Positions 5,662 through 13,054 of a DNA stretch of 19,196 bases are shown here, one piece after another. How positions within the stretch are numbered: position 1 is the first letter of the stretch; the number at the start of each line of letters is the position of its first letter. Below the pieces are notes generated by a model. That model saw nothing but the letters and a program-made list of their open reading frames with translations, was not told where the DNA came from and did no database searches. This DNA comes from Methanomassiliicoccus sp. UBA6 (GTDB taxonomy: Archaea; Thermoplasmatota; Thermoplasmata; Methanomassiliicoccales; Methanomassiliicoccaceae): contig DAVH01000063.1 in assembly GCA_002508545.1 (NCBI GenBank), positions 2,300 through 21,495 on the forward strand. The letters run 5' to 3'. Made by a program: the position numbers and the translations under genes.

Positions 5662-6843
5662 TCAGAGCTTGATCACCGCCTTGGTCACGTCGTCCCGCTT
5701 GTCGAACTCCTTGTAGGCCTGAGGGACCTCGGAGATGGGGACGCGGTCGCTGATGATGAACGACGGCTTGGCCTTGCCGTTGGTGATCATGTCCCTTAGG
5801 TAGGCCTGGTAGTTCTTGGCCGGCGCCTGCCCGGTGCCGATGGAGATGCCCTTCATCCACATCATCCCGAACGGTATGGCTAGGATGCCGTTCTTCTCCA
5901 GCTCGTTCCTCGCCTTGGGATCCTCCTTCACGTAAACCCCGATAACCCCCAGATGGCCGGCCGGGTTGATCAGCCTGGCCAGGTCGCTCAGCACCTGGTT
6001 GGGGTTGAACTGGGCGGGGTCCTGGCGATCATAGGCCTGATAACCGACAGCGTCGATGCCGCACTCCACTCCCATGAGCTTCTCCTCTGGGTGCAGGGAC
6101 TCGTTCACCACCGCGGTCTCCTGCCGGAGCTCCATGATCTGCTTCACCGGGTCCCCTTCGGTGAAATTGATGGGGATGGCCCCGATGGACTTCGCCAGCT
6201 CCAGCCTCTTCTCAGACTTGTCGACGACGTAGACCTCGCTCGCCCCTCTGAGGATCGAGCAGTACGCGCTCAGCAGGCCCACCGGCCCCGCGCCGAAGAT
6301 GCCGACGGTCTTTCCCGCGGACACGTTGGCCAGCTCAGTGGCATGGTAGGCGGTGGGGAATATGTCGGCCAGGAGCACGTAGTCGTCTTCCTTGTCATCC
6401 CCGGGCTTGCCAGGGAGCTGAAGGCATGCCCAGTCCGCCTGGGGCACCCTCATCTGCTCGGCCTGGCAGCCGGGGTAGGGCCCCATCTCCACGTACCCGT
6501 ACGCCGCTCCGGCGCTGGCAGGGTTCATGGTCAGGCAGGCGCTGCTGTACCCCTTGAGGCAGTTGAGGCAGGTCCCGCAGGCGACGTTGAAAGGCATCAC
6601 CACCCTGTCACCTTCCTTGATGATGTTCACGCCCTCGCCGACCTCCTCCACCACTCCCATGGGCTCGTGGCCCAATATCATGCCGCCCTTGGCCGGGGTG
6701 TGGCCGTCGTACATGTGCAGATCGCTTCCGCATATCGCGCTCGTGGTCAACCTGACGATGGCGTCATTGGGCTTCTCAATCTTCGGGTCCGGCACTTCCT
6801 TCACATTGATCGAACGCGGTCCTTCGTAGACAACAGCTTTCAT
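5662..6843 (-). CDS. Zinc-dependent alcohol dehydrogenase, glutathione-independent formaldehyde dehydrogenase-like
   Basis: The product has 393 residues of the medium-chain dehydrogenase family. Catalytic zinc ligands are C38 (AICGSD), H59-E60 (GHEP) and D160; the structural zinc lobe is C89, C92, C95 and C103. The Rossmann loop FGAGPVGLL (183-191) is followed by an acidic D208 after the next strand, which favours NAD over NADP. A long insertion after GYVEMGPYPG (117-126) and the overall length match the Pseudomonas-type formaldehyde dismutase/dehydrogenase subgroup rather than ordinary alcohol dehydrogenases of about 350 residues. It probably oxidises formaldehyde or another small aldehyde or alcohol in the cytosol. 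A GGGGAGGA ribosome site lies just before the ATG and a TATA box near 6887-6893 (minus strand) predicts a short leader. It is divergent from the flavin oxidase gene. Confidence 0.87.
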   Translation of the reverse strand: MKAVVYEGPRSINVKEVPDPKIEKPNDAIVRLTTSAICGSDLHMYDGHTPAKGGMILGHEPMGVVEEVGEGVNIIKEGDRVVMPFNVACGTCLNCLKGYSSACLTMNPASAGAAYGYVEMGPYPGCQAEQMRVPQADWACLQLPGKPGDDKEDDYVLLADIFPTAYHATELANVSAGKTVGIFGAGPVGLLSAYCSILRGASEVYVVDKSEKRLELAKSIGAIPINFTEGDPVKQIMELRQETAVVNESLHPEEKLMGVECGIDAVGYQAYDRQDPAQFNPNQVLSDLARLINPAGHLGVIGVYVKEDPKARNELEKNGILAIPFGMMWMKGISIGTGQAPAKNYQAYLRDMITNGKAKPSFIISDRVPISEVPQAYKEFDKRDDVTKAVIKL

Positions 6844-7043
6844 GGTTCATCGGTCCTCCCCTGGGGGGACTCACGTTCCCATCGCTTGGTATATTCGCTT
6901 TCTCTGACATTGGAGCGATGCCATCGAGGGGTCGGCGATGGTCCGGCGGCAAGGCCGCCGATGCAGCGATGGACGATGCCGATCGGCCGTTCCGCCTTCC
7001 GGGCGTATATGTCCAAATAATCAGTGATGCCAACCAGTAGCCG
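6844..7043. promoter_or_regulatory. Divergent promoter region of dehydrogenase and flavin oxidase
   Basis: This is 200 bases of GC-rich sequence. On the minus strand an AATATACC box (about 6886-6893) and a GGAGG ribosome site (6853-6857) serve the dehydrogenase. On the plus strand GTATATGT (7005-7012) or CCAAATAA (7013-7020) could serve the oxidase; the second has the leaderless spacing of 27 nt. GCGATGG/CCATCGC segments near 6873-6930 are inverted repeats that might bind a regulator. Confidence 0.4.
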
Positions 7044-8441
7044 ATGAGCTACCTGAGGGAGTACGAGCGGTTCCGACGGAGCGGTGATCTGACCGGGGTC
7101 CGGGGCGAGGTGCTCCGGCCGGGCATGCTCGGGTACGACCAGGCGAGGAGGCTGTACAACGGCATGATCGACCGCAGGCCGGCCGTCATCGTCAGGTGCG
7201 CCGGGCCCGTGGACGTGGTCAGATGCGTCGACTACGCGCGCGAGAACCAGGTCCAGATCTCCGTTCGCGCCGGGGGCCACGGGGTCGCCGGCAACGCTCT
7301 CAATGACGGGGGCATCGTCGCTGACCTCACTCCCATGAGGTATGTGCGCATCGACCCGGGCAGGAGCAGGGCGGTGGTCGGAGGGGGCGCCAGGTGGATA
7401 GACCTCGACCCGGTGGCACAGGAATACGGCCTGGCGACCACCGGGGGCAGGGTATCCTCCACCGGCATCGCCGGGTTCACCCTGGGAGGCGGCGCCGGGT
7501 GGCTGATGAGCCGCTTCGGCCTGGCCTGCGACAACCTGCGGTCCTGCGAGATCGTCACCGCGGACGGCGACCTGACGGTGGTGAGCGATGACGACGAGCC
7601 GGACCTGATGTGGGCCCTCCGCGGAGGCGGGGGCAATTTCGGAGCCGTGACCTCCCTCGAGTTCGACCTCCATCCGGTCGTCGACACTCTTTCCGGCCTC
7701 CTCCAGTGGCCCCGCTCCATGGCTCCTGAGGTCCTGCGTGCGTTCCGGGACCTGGCCTTGGACGCCCCGGACGAGCTGGGGCTGGTGTTCGCCTGCATCA
7801 CCGATCGGAGCGGGCGGCCGGGGGTGACGGTGACAGTATGCTGGACCGGGGACATCGATGAAGGTGAACGCATCCTCGCTCCCCTGAGATCCCTGGGGCC
7901 TCCGGTGGTGGACGACGTCCGGAAGATGAGGTATGAGCATGTCCAGACGATGCTCGATTACACCGGGGTGTGGGGCTCTCGGAACTACTGGAAATCAGGC
8001 TACATCCCAGAGCTGAGCGAGGCCGCGATGGACACCATTCTCAGTAACACCGACCGCATGCCCTCTCCGCTGTCCGCCATCCACCTGTGGACCCATCACG
8101 GGGCCGCGAACAGGGTGCCGGAGGGCGCGACCGCCTTCCCCAACCGCAGCTATCCGTTCAACCTGCACATCATAGGGGCGTGGACCGACCCGCAGTCCGA
8201 TGCCGAGGGGATCGCATGGTCAAGGAGATTCTACGAGGAGATGCACCCGTACTTCTCCGACCGCTCTTATGTGAACTTCGATGACCTGAAGGAGCAGAGC
8301 AGGGTGGAGAGCGCCTACGGGGACAACTACCGAAGGCTGGTAGAGGTCAAGACCCGATACGATCCGGACAACATGTTCCGCTCCAACCAGAACATTCGGC
8401 CGGGTCGGGCCGCCATACCCGATGTCCTCTCCATGAGATAA
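7044..8441 (+). CDS. FAD-linked oxidase of the berberine-bridge/6-hydroxynicotine oxidase family
   Basis: The product has 465 residues. The N-terminal PCMH-type FAD domain shows VRAGGHGVAGNALNDGG (74-90), where H79 is the expected covalent flavin attachment site, then TTGGRVSSTGIAGFTLGGGA (132-151) and LRGGGGNFGAVTS (192-204). The position that carries a second flavin-linked Cys in plant berberine bridge enzymes is not Cys here, so a single covalent bond is expected. The C-terminal berberine-bridge segment is complete, with YGDNYRRL and VKTRYDPDNMFRSNQNIRP near the end. Such enzymes use O2 or other acceptors to oxidise sugars, alkaloids or alcohols; the substrate is unknown. For a presumed anaerobe an O2-using oxidase would be odd, so another electron acceptor is possible. 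The ATG at 7044 is chosen because the nearest upstream ATG runs into a stop. Confidence 0.88.
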   Translation: MSYLREYERFRRSGDLTGVRGEVLRPGMLGYDQARRLYNGMIDRRPAVIVRCAGPVDVVRCVDYARENQVQISVRAGGHGVAGNALNDGGIVADLTPMRYVRIDPGRSRAVVGGGARWIDLDPVAQEYGLATTGGRVSSTGIAGFTLGGGAGWLMSRFGLACDNLRSCEIVTADGDLTVVSDDDEPDLMWALRGGGGNFGAVTSLEFDLHPVVDTLSGLLQWPRSMAPEVLRAFRDLALDAPDELGLVFACITDRSGRPGVTVTVCWTGDIDEGERILAPLRSLGPPVVDDVRKMRYEHVQTMLDYTGVWGSRNYWKSGYIPELSEAAMDTILSNTDRMPSPLSAIHLWTHHGAANRVPEGATAFPNRSYPFNLHIIGAWTDPQSDAEGIAWSRRFYEEMHPYFSDRSYVNFDDLKEQSRVESAYGDNYRRLVEVKTRYDPDNMFRSNQNIRPGRAAIPDVLSMR

Positions 8442-8795
8442 CCGACCGCGCAAGAGCGTGAATGTGAGGGCAGGCAAGCCTTTTGTGCATCTCAGCCCGG
8501 GGGCGACCGGTCCGCCATGCCGAGGAGCGTAGGGCATCGGTCCGCTCGCAGGCAGCTGTAAAAACATCAAGGGATGAGCTCGCTGCCTGTGATGCCGAAG
8601 CGATTTACTATCATCCCGACCATATTATTAATGATTATAAAAATATATTATATCATATACAAGAACGAGGACTATGTCCGACATAATAATTCTATTTATT
8701 GCGAATTTGTCCGACATTTGTCTGTCATACGCTCGCGCAGCGGATAATATTGCATATTAACCAATAATATTGACCGAGTCTTGGCATTGCCAATG
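8442..8795. other. Noncoding spacer with AT-rich island
   Basis: No protein gene is convincing here. After about 150 bases of ordinary GC-rich sequence the base composition falls sharply from about 8605 to 8720 (ATATTATTAATGATTATAAA and similar), which contains the repeated TGTCCGACAT sites described separately. The end of the stretch leads into the rnpB promoter. The AT-rich part could be a duplex-unwinding or promoter region; I see no clear origin boxes. Confidence 0.5.
8674..8728. repeat. Repeated operator-like sites ATGTCCGACAT
   Basis: ATGTC-C-GACAT at 8674-8684 is a perfect inverted repeat. TGTCCGACAT recurs at 8708-8717, exactly 33 bp (about three DNA turns) downstream, and a weaker TGTCTGTCAT follows at 8719-8728. 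The spacing suggests cooperative binding of a regulator on one face of the helix. The nearest transcription unit downstream is rnpB; the upstream gene ends at 8441. Confidence 0.4.
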
Positions 8796-8804
8796 TTATT
8801 ATAT
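8796..8804 (+). promoter_or_regulatory. TATA box of rnpB
   Basis: TTATTATAT lies about 26 nt before the predicted 5' end of the RNase P RNA at 8827, the standard archaeal distance. Confidence 0.65.
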
Positions 8805-8826
8805 CACCTTGGCTTAGGAAATAGGC

Positions 8827-9124
8827 GTCAGGAGAGGGAGGGCGGCCGACGGTAGGGTCAACACCCAGCTGAGGAAGGTCCCCCCTCCACGAGAAAGGTG
8901 GGCCGCGCGAGCGGCCTGGTGAGAGCCAGGGCAAGGGCGCAGAAACGACACAGCCATGGCCGAGGATGATCTGCTCGGCGGTGACGTTGGCCATGGATCT
9001 GGTGAAACGGCGACTCCCCACCGGAGCAAGCCCAAACAGTCGGAATGACGGCTCAGGACCGACGGGTAGGGTGCTTAGTTGAATGCTGCCTGAAACAGAA
9101 GGGGGCCTACTACCCTCACCTGAC
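8827..9124 (+). ncRNA. rnpB: RNase P RNA (archaeal type A-like)
   Basis: This is the catalytic RNA that trims tRNA 5' ends. Conserved blocks appear in the right order: GAGGAAGGTCC (CR I, 8871-8881), AGAAACGACACAG (8941-8953), GGTGAAACGGC (9001-9011), CCGGAGCAAGCCCAAACAG (9021-9039), GGGTGCTTAGTTGAATGCTGCC (split across 9070-9090) and ACAGAAGGGGGCCTACTA (CR V, 9095-9112), which pairs with CR I to form helix P4. Ends are set by the P1 helix GTCAGG (8827-8832) with CCTGAC (9119-9124). The length of about 298 nt is normal for the type. A TATA box sits 26 nt upstream and T-rich tracts (9128-9132 and 9141-9146) follow as a probable terminator. Exact ends may differ by a few bases. Confidence 0.95.
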
Positions 9125-9394
9125 ACAATTTTTCCGTCCATTTTTTCTTGGGGTCCATTGTACTACATATATCCAGCAGTTCGAGCGAAGTTGACATATT
9201 ATCATTATCAATAAGATTACTAAGCCTTACATGCGTCCACTACAGCTCGCTTGCCAGCATCTCATAGCACATCAAATTACGGTAAAATTACGCTTTTTCT
9301 GCGGCGTTATTATCACTTTTTGATAATTACCAACGGGCAATGGCCTAATATTCACACGCGTTCATGGAATTAGCTCGGATCTAGGAGGGAAAAA
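9125..9394. other. rnpB terminator and promoter region of the DUF835 gene
   Basis: After the rnpB T-tracts the sequence is AT-rich and carries no credible gene. ATTATCA-CTTTT-TGATAAT (9309-9327) is a perfect 7-bp inverted repeat that could be an operator or a weak terminator. A TATA-like CTAATATTC lies near 9343-9351. AGGAGGGA (9383-9390) is a strong ribosome binding site just before the ATG at 9395. Confidence 0.5.
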
Positions 9395-9868
9395 ATGAAG
9401 CTATCCAAGGGGAAGTTCTATCTGTTCGAAGAGCGCGTGCCGTTGAGAACCCATCAGGTCCTGAGGAAGGAACTGGACAAGGGCCGCAGAGCGTTATACA
9501 TTTCCAAGAACCCGCCCCGGCTGCTCAGGAGCCAGCTGGACTTTGACGAGCACATGCTGGAGACCATGTGGCTCAGCACCAGGCCCAACCCGGAGTGCAT
9601 TCCGCCCATGAACCTTCAGGCCTTCGAGAAGTACATCAATGCGTTCCTATCCGACAACAAGGAGGGGATCATCGTGCTGAACGGCCTTGACGTGCTCGAG
9701 ATGTGGAACGGGTTCCGCCCCGTGCTCGATGTGCTCGCCAGGGCCACTGGCAAGGTGAACGAGGACGGGAGCAACCTGATCATCAGCCTGGACCCCCGCA
9801 ACCACTACCCCCAGAAGCTCGAGAAGCTGGAGAACATCTCGGACGAGGTCGTATCCAGCTACGCGTGA
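9395..9868 (+). CDS. DUF835 protein (first of three)
   Basis: The product has 157 residues, essentially one DUF835 domain. Recognisable family positions are LYISKNPPRLLR (34-45, usually xITRxxP), MWLST (58-62), IPPMNL (69-74), the core strand IIVLNGLDVLEMWNGF (92-107) and IISLDP (129-134). DUF835 is abundant in Thermoplasmata and some other Archaea, often fused to sensory domains; its biochemical role is unknown. In the core motif this copy has NGLDVL where the other two copies have EGIEYL and DGLEYL, so the acidic first residue and the Glu are replaced. The start is fixed by a strong AGGAGG five bases upstream, unlike the leaderless neighbours, so translation is probably controlled differently. 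No transmembrane segment is present. Single-gene unit. Confidence 0.8.
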   Translation: MKLSKGKFYLFEERVPLRTHQVLRKELDKGRRALYISKNPPRLLRSQLDFDEHMLETMWLSTRPNPECIPPMNLQAFEKYINAFLSDNKEGIIVLNGLDVLEMWNGFRPVLDVLARATGKVNEDGSNLIISLDPRNHYPQKLEKLENISDEVVSSYA

Positions 9869-9960
9869 TCGAAAAACCCCTTCCAACCTAACCATTTCTT
9901 CCTTCTCTTCATTTCATCAACGATTAGCGGTCACTGTCCTGGATGGCGATGTAGCCAACA

Positions 9961-9968
9961 ATTATATG
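9961..9968 (+). promoter_or_regulatory. TATA box of eIF2B-related gene
   Basis: ATTATATG is centred 27 nt before the ATG at 9991, which again predicts a leaderless transcript. The preceding 60 bases are pyrimidine-rich and may end transcription of the DUF835 gene. Confidence 0.6.
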
Positions 9969-9990
9969 TCGATGTAAATATACAGTAGCC

Positions 9991-10881
9991 ATGGACCCCC
10001 GCCTTTCTGAGATAGCGGAGACCTTGGCAGGAGACGCTGCCTCTGGCGCGTCGGAGATGTACGCCTCGATACTCAACAGCCTCCTGGCGATCCCCGATCA
10101 GGACCTTTCTGCCATACCTACCTCGGACTGGGAGGACTTTTCCGTCGCCATCCATCGCGCCAAGCCCAGCATCGCGCCGGTGTTCAACATCGCCAACGCC
10201 ATCCTGCTGATGATGGAGCAGGGGACCAAGAACGGAGGAACGCTCCGCCGTACCCTGATGGAGATGGTGGAGGGGGACAGGAAGAGCGGTGCCCGGATCG
10301 CCGAGCACGCGGCCAAGCTCATCAAGGGGCGGTGGTTCATGACCACTTCCTACTCCGCCACGGTGGCTCAGGTCCTCAAGGCCATGGCAAGGAGCAGGAG
10401 GCTGAAGGTGACAGTGGCCGAGTCCTCCCCGGGGGGAGAAGGGCGGCAGTTCGCCAAGCTCCTCGCCGACCAGGGGATCGAGGTCGAGATCATCTACGAT
10501 TCCACGGTCTTCGCCAGGATGGAGCACCTCGACGGCGCCATCGTGGGGGCGGATTCGGTGACCGCATCCGGCCTGGTCAATAAGGTGGGGACCCGGGCGC
10601 TGGCCGAAGCGGCACGGGCTCACGATCTCGACGCGTACGCTGTCTGCAGCTGGAGCAAGATCTGTCCGGTCGTCCTGTCCGATCTGGCGGTCTCGACGAC
10701 CAATGTGGGGAACCGGCTCACCGAGCACGTCCAGATCTTCGAGAGCACCCCCCTGGAGCTTTTCTCGCACATCATTACTGACCAGGGCAACCTGTCCTCC
10801 GCGGACCTGCGGATGGAGCTGAAGGTGAGAAAAGTGGCCCGGGCGTGGTACTCCCGGGGCGTGCTGCAGAGAACGGATTGA
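9991..10881 (+). CDS. eIF2B alpha/beta/delta-family protein
   Basis: The product has 296 residues, the usual size for the archaeal family that includes eIF2B-like subunits, ribose-1,5-bisphosphate isomerase and MtnA. The helical N-terminal half precedes a Rossmann-like half with WFMTTSYSATVAQVLKAM (115-132), VTVAESSPGGEGRQFAKLLA (140-159), VEIIYDS (165-171), DGAIVGADSVTASGLVNKVG (181-200) and YAVCSWSKICPV (216-227). D188 in GADSV corresponds to the catalytic Asp of the isomerases. The Cys expected near residue 120 in isomerases is absent (TSYS instead of a Cys-containing loop), so a regulatory or nucleotide-binding role looks more likely than isomerisation. No RuBisCO or AMP phosphorylase gene is adjacent. 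The gene ends at 10881 and the convergent ferredoxin stop begins at 10882. Confidence 0.75.
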   Translation: MDPRLSEIAETLAGDAASGASEMYASILNSLLAIPDQDLSAIPTSDWEDFSVAIHRAKPSIAPVFNIANAILLMMEQGTKNGGTLRRTLMEMVEGDRKSGARIAEHAAKLIKGRWFMTTSYSATVAQVLKAMARSRRLKVTVAESSPGGEGRQFAKLLADQGIEVEIIYDSTVFARMEHLDGAIVGADSVTASGLVNKVGTRALAEAARAHDLDAYAVCSWSKICPVVLSDLAVSTTNVGNRLTEHVQIFESTPLELFSHIITDQGNLSSADLRMELKVRKVARAWYSRGVLQRTD

Positions 10882-11100
10882 TCAGCAGGACGAATGCGTT
10901 ATGGCCTGGCGGGGGCAGGCGTCCACGCACTGGCAGCATTCGATGCACTCGTCTATCCTTACCGGTACAGCCTTCCCCTCCACGAGCTCGTAAACGTTGG
11001 TCGGGCAGACGTTGACGCAGTCTTCCTGAGCATCGCACAGCTCCTGGTCCACCTCGATGGTGTAACTGTTGTCCGAGTTGGTGTACTTCTTTACCGCCAT
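10882..11100 (-). CDS. Small 2-cluster ferredoxin with an altered first site
   Basis: The product has 72 residues. The second cluster motif is complete: C52-x2-C55-x2-C58-x3-C62-P, a normal 4Fe-4S site. The first is C22-x2-Q25-x2-C28-x3-C32-P, with Gln where the second Cys should be, so it would hold a 3Fe-4S cluster or a 4Fe-4S cluster with another ligand. Extra cysteines are C56 and C72. A short N-terminal beta segment (KKYTNSDNSYTIEVDQE) precedes the clusters. It is a cytosolic electron carrier. AGGAGG at 11107-11112 and a TATA box near 11137-11145 (minus strand) predict a short leader. It is divergent from the ribonucleotide reductase gene and could supply electrons to it, but adjacency is the only evidence. 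Confidence 0.85.
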   Translation of the reverse strand: MAVKKYTNSDNSYTIEVDQELCDAQEDCVNVCPTNVYELVEGKAVPVRIDECIECCQCVDACPRQAITHSSC

Positions 11101-11222
11101 CGGCTTTCCTCCTGCCGCATGATACTGCAGACCGTTGTATAATAGCGTATTGATTTATTCCTGAGCGGGTACGGGGCCGGACCAGGGAAGGGATATAGCC
11201 TTCGACCATCCTTCTCTAGCTC
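11101..11222. promoter_or_regulatory. Divergent promoters of ferredoxin and ribonucleotide reductase
   Basis: On the minus strand CTATTATAC (11137-11145) and AGGAGG (11107-11112) serve the ferredoxin. On the plus strand GATATAGC (11192-11199) is centred about 28 nt before the reductase ATG. I did not find an NrdR-type box pair or a cobalamin riboswitch in these 122 bases. Confidence 0.5.
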
Positions 11223-12989
11223 ATGCCCCGGCCGACAGCGTTCTCCCCCAACGCCCTGCAGGTCCTGGAAAGGAGATATCTCCGGAAGGATGAGAACGGG
11301 CGGGTGCAGGAGACCCCTGACCAGATGTTCAGGAGGGTGGCCGCCAACGTGGCCTCGGTCAACGAGAGATACGGCGACCGGAGGGGCGAGGAAGAAGAGT
11401 TCTTCGAGGCCATGAGCTCGCTGGAGTTCCTTCCCAACTCCCCGACCCTGATGAACGCGGGGACGAACATCCAGCAGCTGTCGGCGTGCTTCGTCATTCC
11501 GGTGGAGGACTCCATCGAGAGCATATACGACGCGATAAAGTACGGGGCGATCGTCCAGCAGACCGGGGGAGGCACCGGCTTCTCGTTCTCCCGCCTCCGG
11601 CCGGAGGGGGACGTCGTCCGCTCCACCGGAGGGATCGCTTCCGGCCCTGTCTCGTTCATGAGGGTCTTCGACGCGGCCACCAATGCCATCAAGCAGGGCG
11701 GCCGGCGGCGGGGGGCCAACATGGGCGTGCTGAAAGTGGACCACCCGGACATCGAGCGGTTCATCTCGGCGAAGGACGACCCTGCATCGCTCCCGAACTT
11801 CAACCTCTCGGTCGCGGTGACCGATGAGTTCATGGAACGGGCGGTGAGGGATGAGGATTATGACCTGGTCAACCCCCGCAGCGGCGCGAAGGTCCGGTCC
11901 ATCTCGGCGTCGTACATCCTCGAACGCCTCGCGACCTCCGCCTGGCGGGGAGGCGACCCCGGAGTGCTGTACATCGACGCGGTCAACCGGGGCAACCCCA
12001 CTCCTGCCCTGGGCCCGATCGAGGCGACCAATCCCTGCGGGGAGGTGCCCCTGCTGCCCTTCGAGGCGTGCAACCTCGGATCGGTGAACTTGGGCCGCAT
12101 GATCGAAGACGACGGCCTGAACTGGGACAAGCTGGCCAGGACCGTCGACCTCGGGGTCAGGTTCCTGGACAATGTCATCGACGCCAACCGCTACCCGCTT
12201 CCCCAGACCGCCGAGGTGGTGACCGGCAACCGCAAGATCGGCCTGGGGATCATGGGCTTCGCCGACCTCCTGGTCCGGATGGGGCTGCGGTACGGGAGCT
12301 CCGGGTCCATCGATCTCGCCGAACGGATCATCAGCTTCATCCGACGTGCGGCGGAGGCCGCCTCCCTGTCCATCGCCGAGTCCCGGGGAAGCTTTCCCAA
12401 CATAGAGGGATCGACGATCGAAGGGCCCCGCAGGAACGCCACTCTCCTGTCCATCGCCCCCACGGGAACGATCAGCCTGATAGCCGGCTGCTCCTCTGGC
12501 ATCGAGCCGTACTACGCGGTCTCGTACTCGCGGAGGATGATGGAAGGGCAGCACTTCGAAGAGGTCCTGCCGCTGTTCATGGCCGTGGGCAGGGAAAGGG
12601 GCTTCCTCACCCCCGAGCTGCTGCGGGACATGTCCGGCACGCAGTCGATCCAGCACCTGGAATCGGTGCCCCGTGACGTCCGCGAGGTCTTCGTCACCGC
12701 CCACGACGTGCCGCCGGAGGAGCAGGTGGACATGCAGGCGACCTTCCAGCGCCACGTGGACAACGCGGTATCTAAGACCATCAACCTGCCTCCCCAGGTC
12801 GCCTGGACGGATGTCCGCGACATCTTCGTCCTGGCGCATCGCCGGGGGTGCAAGGGCATCACCGTGTACCGGGAGGGCTCCAAGCCCGGCCAGGTCCTGA
12901 CCGCGGCGAGGAACGCTCGCTGCTGTCCGGCCTGCGGCCGGTTCATCCACGGCGAGGAAGGGGCTATGCAGTGCGATACATGCGGATAA
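11223..12989 (+). CDS. nrdJ: Adenosylcobalamin-dependent (class II) ribonucleotide reductase
   Basis: The product has 588 residues and converts ribonucleotides to deoxyribonucleotides by radical chemistry. Catalytic pieces: C89 in QLSACFVIP and C283 in FEACNLGSVNL form the active-site redox pair, N270-P-C272-G-E274 carries the thiyl radical Cys and its Asn and Glu helpers, and SIAPTGTISLIAGCSSGIEP (410-429) is the substrate phosphate loop. The C-terminus has a four-Cys zinc finger (C568/C571 and C584/C587), as in class II enzymes; these cysteines may also pass electrons. No ATP-cone domain precedes the core, so allosteric on/off control by dATP is probably missing. No small subunit or activase gene is adjacent, consistent with class II. 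The protein is shorter than many archaeal homologues (often 700 or more residues) but all core motifs are present. A leaderless start is supported by the TATA box at 11192-11199. Confidence 0.92.
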   Translation: MPRPTAFSPNALQVLERRYLRKDENGRVQETPDQMFRRVAANVASVNERYGDRRGEEEEFFEAMSSLEFLPNSPTLMNAGTNIQQLSACFVIPVEDSIESIYDAIKYGAIVQQTGGGTGFSFSRLRPEGDVVRSTGGIASGPVSFMRVFDAATNAIKQGGRRRGANMGVLKVDHPDIERFISAKDDPASLPNFNLSVAVTDEFMERAVRDEDYDLVNPRSGAKVRSISASYILERLATSAWRGGDPGVLYIDAVNRGNPTPALGPIEATNPCGEVPLLPFEACNLGSVNLGRMIEDDGLNWDKLARTVDLGVRFLDNVIDANRYPLPQTAEVVTGNRKIGLGIMGFADLLVRMGLRYGSSGSIDLAERIISFIRRAAEAASLSIAESRGSFPNIEGSTIEGPRRNATLLSIAPTGTISLIAGCSSGIEPYYAVSYSRRMMEGQHFEEVLPLFMAVGRERGFLTPELLRDMSGTQSIQHLESVPRDVREVFVTAHDVPPEEQVDMQATFQRHVDNAVSKTINLPPQVAWTDVRDIFVLAHRRGCKGITVYREGSKPGQVLTAARNARCCPACGRFIHGEEGAMQCDTCG

Positions 12990-13024
12990 CGATGAACAAA
13001 TATATGCATTGATACGCATAATTG

Positions 13025-13032
13025 TTATATAC
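13025..13032 (+). promoter_or_regulatory. TATA box of trpB2
   Basis: TTATATAC is centred 27 nt before the ATG at 13055. It overlaps the longer reading frame's possible start at 13022 and so argues that translation begins at 13055. Confidence 0.65.
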
Positions 13033-13054
13033 TCGCCTGACTCTTCCCTCGCTC

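Noticed and set aside
8605..8720. Replication origin in the AT-rich island
   Set aside because: No origin recognition box repeats in the usual form and no cdc6/orc gene nearby; AT richness alone is not enough.
8725..9141. Minus-strand frames over 8725-9141
   Set aside because: The region is the RNase P RNA gene; conserved RNA blocks and the P1 pairing explain it fully.
11091..13019. Minus-strand open frame of 642 codons across nrdJ
   Set aside because: It is the reverse of a well-supported reductase with all catalytic motifs, overlaps the ferredoxin start, and its translation has no recognisable domain.
13022..13054. Earlier start for TrpB2 at 13022
   Set aside because: The TATA box at 13025-13032 lies within this extension, so it would not be transcribed.
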